NCBI GenBank assembly: GCA_037974335.1
Contig: CM075760.1
Location: 21,861,291 to 21,925,290, forward strand
From: Prionace glauca
Taxonomy: Eukaryota; Chordata; Chondrichthyes; Carcharhiniformes; Carcharhinidae
Length of the DNA stretch: 64,000 nt
Reading direction: 5' to 3'
Shown here piece after piece: positions 56,230 through 64,000 of this stretch. The position numbers were made by a program, and so were the translations under genes. How positions within the stretch are numbered: the stretch's first letter is position 1; the number at the start of each line of letters is the position of its first letter. The notes under the pieces are model-generated. The model searched no databases. It was not told the DNA's origin and was given only the letters and a program-made list of their open reading frames with translations.

Positions 56230-56970
56230 TCCTCACTCTGCCCATCCATCACCCGCTCTGTGCCCATTCCCCCAGCTCTTTGCCCTTTCCCCTGGGTCTC
56301 TGCCTTTCACGGTGGCTCTTTTCCCCTTTTATCCGGCTCTCTGTATTTCCACCTGGCTCTCTACACTTCCCTCCAGCTCTGTGCCCTCTCCTCCCGGCTC
56401 TCTGTTCTTTCCCTCACCCCCCACGCTGTTCCTCAGCTCTCTGCCCTCTTTTCCTTCTCCCTCCCCTCTTTCTCCTTCCCCCCAGCTCTGAGATTTCCCC
56501 CTGACTCTTCTGCCCTTTCCCCTGGGCTCTCTGCCCTTTCCCGCGGCTCTCTGCCCTTTCTCCTGCCTCGCTGCCCTTTTTCGTGCCTCCCCGCCCTTTT
56601 TCCTGATTCTCTCCCCTTTCCCTGGTCTTTCTGCACTTTTCCCCATCTCTCTGCCCTTTCTTTCAGCTCTCTCCCCTTTCACTGGTCTCTCTGCCCTTTC
56701 CCCTGATCCCTATCCTTTCCCCTCTCTCTCCGCACATTCCCCTGACTTTGCGCCCTGTTCCCCGGCTGTGTACCCTTTCCCCCGCCTCTCTGCCCTTCCC
56801 CCAGATCTCTGCTGTTTTCCCTGGCTCTCTGCCCACCCCCACCCCGGCTCTCTGCCCTTTCCCCCGCCTCCTGTTCTCCCCTGTCTCTTTGTCATTGCCC
56901 CTGGCCCTGAGCCCCCAGCGATTCCCTTCAGCTCTCTGCATTCCCAGGGCAGCTCCCACCTTTGAACACC
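56230..56970 (+). repeat. Pyrimidine minisatellite, unit about 20 bp
   Basis: About 30 degenerate copies of a 'ggctctctgccctttcccc' unit. Purine-rich on the minus (IgM sense) strand. Open frames on both strands are by-products. Confidence 0.92.
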
Positions 56971-57017
56971 AAACTGCAGCTTGAGATCTTTCTTCTCTCT
57001 CGTTGTAGACCCTCCCC

Positions 57018-57262
57018 ACACAGATTCAGTTAGTGTGAGTGAGAGAATGTGAGTGTGTGAGGGTGAGTGATTAGATGAGTCAGAGTGGATGAGTGATGTG
57101 TGAAGGAAGGTGGGTAAGTGAGGGTAAGTGAGTGAAGTTCTTTGAGTGAGGATGAGTGATTGAGGGTGAGTAAGTGTGGGTGAGGGTGAGAGAGCGTGAG
57201 TAAATGAGGGTGTGTGAGTGAAGGTGGCTGAATGTGAGCGAAGGTGGCTGGATGAGTGTAGG
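57018..57262 (+). repeat. TGAG-type satellite, left block
   Basis: Degenerate (GTGA)/(GGGTGAGT) repeats, same type as the block right of the LINE at 57.26-57.87 kb, which therefore split one array. Confidence 0.9.
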
Positions 57263-57872
57263 TAAGAACATAAGAACATAAGAAATAGGAGCAGGAGTAG
57301 GCCATCTAGCCCTTCGAGCCTGCCCTGCCATTCAATAAGATCATGGCTGATCTGTCGTGGCTCAGTTCCACCTTCCCGCCCTCTCCCCATAACCCTTAAT
57401 CCCTTCTCTTATCAAAAACCCATCAAACCGTTTCTTAAAAATATTTAGCGAGGCAGCCTCCACCACTTCAACGGGCAGAGAATTCCAGAGATTCACCACC
57501 CTTTGAGTGAAGAAATTCCTCCTCAACTCTGTTCTAAACCGCCCCCCCCCCCTTTATCTTGAGGCTGTGCCCCCTAGTCCTACTATCTTTTTTGAGCGGG
57601 AAGAGTCTCTCCACCTCTATCCTATCCATCCCATTCATCATCTTATACGTCTCAATGAGATCTCCCCTCATTCTTCTAAACTCTAACCAGTACAAACCTA
57701 GTTTATTCAGCCTCTCCTCATAGCTCAATCCCCTCAACTCTGGTATCAGCCTAGTAAACCTCCTCTACACTCCCTCCAGGGCCAAAATATCCTTGCGCAG
57801 GTGCGGCGCCCAAAACTGCACACAGTACTCCAGCTGCGGCCTCACCAATGCCCTATACAGCTGCAGCAAGAT
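57263..57872 (-). mobile_element. CR1-like LINE, family A, inserted in satellite
   Basis: The reverse complement has the C-terminal domain ([19 protein letters not shown] through RRMRGDLIETYK), a C-run slip at 57542-57551 that shifts frame, and the tail 'aagaacataagaacataaga' in the plus sense at 57265. Confidence 0.92.
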
Positions 57873-59790
57873 TGAAAGAATGAGGGAGTGTGAGTGAGGA
57901 CGTTGAAGGTTAGTGGAGGTGGGTGAGTGAAAGTGAGTGAGATTGAGTGAATGAGGGTGAGGGAGTGAATGTAACTGTGTAAGTGAGGGGTGAGAGTGAG
58001 TGAGTCAGGGTGTGTTATTGAGGGTGGTGTGTGAGGGAGAATGAATGTGGATGAGTGGGAGAGTGAGGGTGAGTGAGTGAAGGTGTTTGAATGAGGATGA
58101 GTGACTGAGGATTTGTGGGTTAGGGTGCGTGATGATAAGTATGTGAGGGTATGTGAGTGAAGGTCGGTGCGTGAGTTTGAGTGAGTTTGAGTGGGTGAGG
58201 TGGCGTAAGTGAGAGAGAGACAGAGAGAGGATCATTGAGCTTGAGTCTGTGGGGGTGAGTCTGGGTGATTGAGGGAGGGTAGGTGAGTGAGGGTGAGTGA
58301 GAGTGAGTGAGACTGGGTGAGTGAGGGTGGATTAGTGGGATGAGTGAGTGAGAGTGATTGAGACTGGGTGAGTCAGGGTCGATTACTGGGATGAGTGAAT
58401 GAAGGTGAGTATGAATGTTGGTGACTGACTGAGGGTCTAAGTCATTGAGTGAGGTTTAGTGAGTGAGGTTGAGTGAGTGATGGTGGATGAGTGTGGGTGG
58501 CTCAGTGACAGTGAGTTAATGAGGGCGCGTGAGGGTGAGTGCGTGAGGGTGAGTGAATGTGAGTGAGTGAGTGAATGTGGTTGCGTGACTGAGGGTGTGA
58601 GAGTGAGTGAATATGAGTGAGTCAGTGAGGGTGTGACAATGAGTGAGGCAGGGTCTGTGATTGAGGTTGAGCGAGTGAGGTTGAATGAGTGTTTGTGGGT
58701 GAGTGTGGGTGAGTGAATGAGTGAGGATGGATGAGATTGAGTGAGATAATGAGTGTGTGAGGGCGTGAGGATTGATGAGTCAGGGCGTGTGTTTGAGTGA
58801 ACGAGTGAGGTTGAATGAGTGCTTATGAGTGAGTGAGTGAGGATGGTGAGAGTGAGTGAGCGAATATGGTGAGTGAGTGAGTGAGTGTGTGAGGGTGAGT
58901 GACTCAGGGTGAAACAGGATCATTGAATGTGTGAGGGCGAGTGTGTGAGGGCGAGTGTGTGAGGGCGAGTGTGAGGGCGGGTGTGTGAGGGCGAGTGTGT
59001 GAGGGCGGGTGCGTGAGGGCCAGTGCGTGAGGGCAGTTGAGAATGTGTGAGTAAGGGTGAGTGAGTAAGGGTGAGTGAGTGCGGATGAGTGAGTGTGAGG
59101 GAGTGTGTGGGAGGGTGGATGAGTGAGCAAGGGTGAGTGAGTGAGGGCGAGTGAGTAAGCGTGAATGAAAATGAGTAAGTAAGGGTGAGTGATTGTGGAT
59201 GAGTGAGTGAGGGTGAGTGAATGAGGGAGACTGAGTGAGAGAGTGTGCCAGAGAGGGAAGGTAGGTAAGATAAGGTGAGTGAGTGAAGATCTTTGAGTGA
59301 GGATGAGAGATTGAGGGTGAGTGAATGAGAGTGAGTGAGTGAGAGAGAGTGTGTCAGTGAAGGAAGGTGGGTAAGTGAGGGTGAGTGAGTGAAGTTATTT
59401 GAGTGAGGGTGAGAGATTGAGGGTGAGTGAGTGAAGTTATTTGAATGAGGATGAGAGATTGAGGGTGGGTAAGTGTGGGTGAGGGTGAGAGAGTCAATGA
59501 GCCACTTCCTCCTCTCCCTCTCCATCGATCTTTTCCCGATTCTCTACATATGAGGGTGAGTGAGTGAGAGAGTGTGTGTCAGTGAGGGAAGGTGATTAAG
59601 TGAGGGTGAGTGAGTGAAGTTCTTTGAGTGAGGATGAGAGATTGAGGGTGAGTGAATGAGGGTGAGTGAGTGAGAGTGTGTCAGTGAGGGAAGGTGGGTA
59701 AGTGAGGGTGAGTGAGTGAAGTTATTTGAGTGAGGATGAGAGATTGAGGGTGAGTGAGTGAGTGAGGGTGAGGGTGAGAGAGTCAGTGAG
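57873..59790 (+). repeat. TGAG-type satellite in the intron upstream of CH1
   Basis: About 1.9 kb of degenerate 4- to 14-bp units such as gtgagtga, gagggtga and gtgtgtgagggcga (58925-59025, CpG-containing). Toward the right end a higher-order unit of roughly 105 bp ('gtaagtgagggtgagtgagtg' plus 'ttgagtgaggatgagagatt') recurs. G-rich on the plus strand, hence C-rich on the IgM sense strand. Confidence 0.93.
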
Positions 59791-59850
59791 CCACCTCCTC
59801 CTCTCCCTCTCCATCGATCTTTTCCCGATTCTCTCCATTGATCAGCTTTC
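59250..59850 (+). repeat. Direct duplication of about 295 bp
   Basis: The segment ending 'ctctccatcgatcttttccc' at about 59519-59538 recurs at about 59808-59827, with matching satellite sequence to its left. Confidence 0.75.
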
Positions 59851-60139
59851 AGTAACAGGGCTGTGTAAAGTCAGGAATCAGAGTAGATCACCGGGCAGCT
59901 GCTTTAATGTCGGGGCCTTTCTTTCAGAAACACGGATCAATGAACAAATAGACAGACTGAGGGAGCTGGAAGGGAAGCTTCCAGCAAAACTAGGGTCACA
60001 CAGGAATCAAACACCAAGTTTACACCAGTATTGGGGAGCCAGGCGGACTTAGTCTCAGCCAGATCCCTTCTTATTGATTGTGTCTTTGTGTCCGGTGTAA
60101 CACATGGAAATCCCTACTTCTGACCTCATGTTGGATGGA

Positions 60140-60350
60140 ATGTGTCATTGATGAAGCAATAGAAGATTGTTGGTCCCAGAACAGTCCCCTGCCGAACTCC
60201 TGCAGTCATACCTCAACTTAAATGTTTGACCTCCAACAACCATCACCATCTTGCTTTGTGCTAAATATGACTCCAAACAGAGAAGAATTTCCCGCTGAAA
60301 CTTATTCACATGAGTTTTACTCGGGCTTCCCGATCCCACCCTCATTCAAA
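60140..60350 (-). mobile_element. LINE RT fragment (clade other than the CR1-like copies)
   Basis: The reverse complement encodes LESYLAQSKMVMVVGGQTFK and a degraded motif B (AGDCSGTNN for [11 protein letters not shown]). Confidence 0.6.
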
Positions 60351-60371
60351 TGTTAGTGGGGGAGGGGGAAG

Positions 60372-60690
60372 GGGTGGCCGAGGCAGCACAGTGATTAACG
60401 CTGCTGCCTCACAGTTCAATTCCCGATATGGGTCATTGTGTATGGAGTTAGTAAGTTCACCCCGTGTCTGCTTGGGTTTCCTTCGGATGCTCCTGTTTCC
60501 TTCCACAGTCCAAAGACGTTTGGGTTCAGGGGACTGGCCGTGCGGAATTGCCCCTTAGGTTCAGGAGGTCTAGTTAGAGTAAACACATGTGGTTATGGGG
60601 ATAGGGCTTTGGTGGGATTCCTGTTGATGCAGGCTTGATGGGCTGAATGGCCTCCTTCTGTACTGTAGGATCTCGTGATTCTATTCTATG
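60372..60690 (+). mobile_element. tRNA-derived SINE, second tail type
   Basis: Head 'gaggcagcacagtgattaac', HE1-like body, and a tail 'gggctgaatggcctccttct' to 'gattctattctatg'. Confidence 0.8.
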
Positions 60691-60699
60691 ATGTAAATG

Positions 60700-61565
60700 A
60701 CAGTCTCTCTGACGTATGTGAGGTGGAAAGTGTGTGAGGTGTGTTTGGGTGTGTGTTTGATAGAGAGTGGGGTGAATGTGTGTGAGAAGGTGCCTGTGTG
60801 TGATAGATTGTGTTTGCACATGTGTGAGACAGTGGGCTGCGTTTGCAAGAGGGGGCAGTGTGCCTACTAGAAAGCAAATATACTGTTCATGTGTGTGTGG
60901 AAGTGTGCACGGGATTGTGTGTGAGTGAGAAAGATGTGTGCAATGTGCGTGGGTGATAGAAGCAAAGTGTGCGTTTGTGTGTGTGTGTGTGTGTGACAGA
61001 GAATGTTTGCGTGACACTGTGCTTGTGAGAGAGACTGTGTCTGTGTGTAAGTTAGAGTGTGTGCATAGGTCTATGTGTGTGAGAGAGTGTGAGAGAGTTA
61101 GTGTGTGACAGCAAGAATGTACAGGTGTGAGATAGTCTGTGCAACAGAGATAGAAATATGTGTGTGTGTGAGAGAGAGAGATGCGTGTGCAAGAGGAATT
61201 GTGAGAGAGTGTGTGTGAATAAATGTGAGACAACTTGAGCGTGTGTGACAGACTTTGGGAGAGTGAGTGCGTGTGTGAGGGCGTGAGACTATGCTTATGT
61301 GTGTGTATGTGTCTGCGTGTAAGAGAGAATGTGTGTGGAGTTGTGTGCATGTGAGTGTTTTTGTGTATGAGATGTGAGAGACTGATTGAGAGAGCGAGAG
61401 TATGTCTGGATTTGTATTTGAGACAGAGTATGTAGACCGTGAGAGAAAGAGAATGTGTGTGAGATATCGTATGAGAGAGAAAGTAAGTGTGCGTGTGTAT
61501 GTGTGAGAGAATATGAGCGTCTCTCTGTGTGTATTTATGTGTGTGAGAGTGTGTGATGTGTGTAA
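60700..61565 (+). repeat. TG/AG-rich low-complexity tract
   Basis: Interrupted (TG)n and (GA)n sequence, about 0.86 kb. Long frames on the minus strand are rich in His, Thr, Ser and Leu, as expected from the repeat, and are not genes. Confidence 0.92.
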
Positions 61566-61844
61566 GTCTCTATCTGGCTGATTCAGTCTGGAAAAGCACC
61601 CTCACTCCACACATACTCACCCACTCGCACAGTAAGTGGGAGTGACAAGCGAGCACAACACGGACTGTGGGGCACGGGTTGGAAAAACATTTAAATATTT
61701 CACAAGTCAGTCACAATTAAATAATTTCCTCTTTCCTCAATGAGAGAAACTTGTAAAACCTCACGGAATCTGACACAATCCAGGGCAAAGCCACCCACAA
61801 GATTACCCGGCCCCTCATTCACCCTATTCACTCTCTCCATCACT

Positions 61845-62125
61845 AACAGGCAGTGTCAGCACTGTGTGTATTATATACAACATGCACTGCAGCAACTCAC
61901 CAAGGCTCCATAGATTACACTGTCCAAACCCGCTGCCTTTACATCCTAACAGGACAAGGGCAGCAGCCATATCTGAAACACTATAACCTGTAAGCTCCCC
62001 TCCAAAACACACACCATCCTGACCTGAAACAATTTCTCAATTCATTCATAATCGCTGGGTCAAAATCCTGGAACTCCCTGCCTAACAGCAGGGCGGATGT
62101 CTGCAGTTGTTCAAGGATGCTTCAT
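61845..62125 (+). mobile_element. LINE ORF2 3' end
   Basis: Degraded C-terminus of the same clade as 60.14-60.35 kb: 'atgcactgcagcaactcacc' and 'gctgggtcaaaatcctggaa' phrases are diagnostic. Confidence 0.65.
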
Positions 62126-64000
62126 ATCAATACTTTGTGAAGGAACAATTAGATTAAAAATTCTGGCCGAGCAAATGTCTCTAAAATGCCTTTAGAAGAT
62201 TAAAAATAATATGCAGGTGAATGTGACCCTTCAACTGTCAAACTAAACAGTTCAGGGGCTGCTGTATTACGGAGCACAATATAGTAAATCTCACTTTGTA
62301 TTTGTTCATCGAACATTCCCAAGGACGGTACATCACTGCTTAAAAATCACCCAATTCTCCCTCGAAAGTCTGATGTTTCTGCTTCTCTGATGGACACAAT
62401 ATGCTTCAGGGACGTAATTTCTGAGACACCGAGTCAAACAGTCAAATTTCCCACAGATACAAGTGCATTGAAGAAATAAATCAAATTTCACTTCTTGCAG
62501 GACAGGAGAAGGAATCAAAAGATTTATAACCAGTCAGGGAGATTCCTGGTCCCAACACAGTGACCACACGCCCAGAAACAGAACAGACACAAACAATTCA
62601 ACAGTCGAGTTCCCAGCAGAAAGATCTGTTCAATCTGTCAATTTCAAACTGTTGGGTTCTCTTTGATCAATAGTCAAGTTACAACAGAAAATCAATAACC
62701 TATTTCAAATTAAACGGGTATTCAGAACTCCTCTCGACTTTTAATTATTTCTCTCTGCCTGTATCACTTCGCGAAAATTGTGTAAAAATGTAATTTCGCT
62801 GAAAATGAGCAAAAATAACAGATTCAGGACAGTTCAATATCCCTATCAGAGATACAGTGACACAGTAACAGTTCAATGTCCCTAACAGAGATACAGTGAC
62901 ACACTAAGAATTAAACAAACCGGGAAATATTTACATTGAAAATCGTTACCTGATTGGATCTAATTTCTTAATTAAATGTAATCAACAAAATTATCAAGGC
63001 AAAACAACTTATCGAGCCGAGCACAGCTGAGTAAAGAAATGTTTTGTTTTTGAATTCATTTTGATACAATTAAATATTCTCTAAGACTGATGATATTTTG
63101 CACGCTAGTGCAATATTCAAGGTCTTTTGTTTTGAATTAATCAGCGTTAATATTACATTTTAAGTTATTGTTAATTGTCAGTTAGTTCTCCTGTCAGCTG
63201 ATTTGTTCTCTGTAATAAAATGAGTTTTCAATCATTCAAAACATGCTTCTGCCCCCAACATTGTTAAATAATTAGGTTACAATTAAATCTCAATGTTAAA
63301 CTATAATTTCAAATTACTGAATGGAAACATTCAAACATCTGTCATTCATTTACTTAAATCTAATCACATTGTAATATTTTACTTTTTCACTTTTACTACA
63401 AATATCTTATTACAACGAACAAACGTGTTAAAAATGCAAATTTCTGAGTTTGTCCAGACTGTAACGGCCTGGCCGTTTGAAATCAATAATACTGCTTCCT
63501 AGATTTAATAATTTAGGCCACCCATATAACAACTTCATTACTGAACACATTGTTTAATTAAAGAAGACCTGAATTAAACAGTGCAAACACAGAGACGATA
63601 ATTGATTCAAATCCTCTGTAACGCTAAAAACACGATGCAGAATATAAGTCTCAACCTTTTCTTCATTATAATATTTAATAAGAATTAAACATAAGCTTCA
63701 GTTAGTATGAATTCTTCCATTCTGTCATTTATTCTTCCATTCTGTGTTTGACATTAATGGGAGACATGATGTTATTAAGTGCTGAGCTAATATTATTTTT
63801 ATAGTATTTATAATATCATATTATTTTTATATAATCTTTTTGAATTTCAAGCATTTAATTGTCAGTCGGTAGCCAGTTTCTGTTGACACTTTACTACAAT
63901 TCAAAGACAATCATTTGAACAATTTTACTTGAGTGTCAGCGAATTCCATCTGTCAGAAAACTGTGTTCAGTCTGTCAAATTTTTATAAACTGTTTGATTC
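62126..64000. other. AT-rich sequence, no gene recognised
   Basis: AT content rises towards the end. No V, D or J segment, recombination signal or other exon could be supported. A 39-bp tandem duplication ('cagttcaatatccctatcag' unit) is at 62829-62908. Confidence 0.5.

Noticed and set aside
56260-59525. Frames of 100-226 residues rich in Ser/His/Leu/Thr or Arg/Gly/Glu
   Set aside because: All are translations of the CT-rich and TGAG-type satellites, with no domain and no splice context.
60574-61350. 258-residue His/Thr/Ser-rich frame
   Set aside because: Product of the TG/AG low-complexity tract and a SINE tail.
61600-61690. Possible V-segment end (reverse of TACTGTGCGAG, 61624-61634) and a J-like TGG GGC ACG GGT (61668-61679)
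   Set aside because: The V-like end lacks any framework 3 sequence before it and any nonamer. The J-like codons lie on the strand opposite to IgM, with no donor or signal. Both are expected by chance.

Overview
The window is from a cartilaginous fish, most likely a shark. The evidence is a complete shark-type IgM heavy-chain constant gene, tRNA-headed SINEs of the shark HE1/V-SINE kind, many CR1-like LINE 3' ends, and C2H2 zinc-finger and GPR139-like receptor copies of the sort that are multiplied in sharks. Repeats dominate and genes are sparse. No CRISPR array or bacterial operon is present.

Left part (1-25.5 kb): LINE debris is followed by a partial EMC4 copy on the minus strand (3.1-3.6 kb) beside a CpG-rich block. 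After that comes a family of C2H2 zinc-finger genes. Copies at 6.3 kb (minus) and 11.2 kb (plus) have intact six-finger frames. The copy at 21.1 kb has twelve fingers and one in-frame TAG. Copies at 14.9, 16.5 and 24.3 kb are degenerate. CpG-rich NRF1/YY1/CCAAT promoters with first-exon splice donors lie at 9.2 and 18.3 kb. The last zinc-finger pseudogene is fused at about 24.63 kb to a partial, inactivated IgM CH1 exon plus its flanking intron. An orphan CRE/YY1 promoter-like block follows at 25.3 kb.

Middle part (26-47 kb): a dispersed tRNA cluster holds Arg-ACG, Gly-GCC, Asn-GTT, Glu-CTC and Lys-CTT, plus a Gln-like gene whose anticodon reads TTA and a decayed Glu copy. Then come a minisatellite, nested LINE and LTR fossils, and a two-exon GPR139-like receptor (minus) with a frameshift before TM7. 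The receptor intron is packed with insertions, including an 833-bp foldback element flanked by a perfect 14-bp target duplication.

Right part (47-64 kb): IgM CH1-CH4, the membrane exon and a two-codon second membrane exon lie on the minus strand, with splice sites in register, a conserved cryptic donor inside CH4, and poly(A) signals for both the secreted and membrane forms. V, D and J segments were not found and should lie to the right of the window. About 4.5 kb of simple repeats, mostly TGAG-type, fills the intron upstream of CH1, in the position that switch regions occupy in tetrapods. A TG-rich tract of about 1 kb lies between the secreted and membrane exons.
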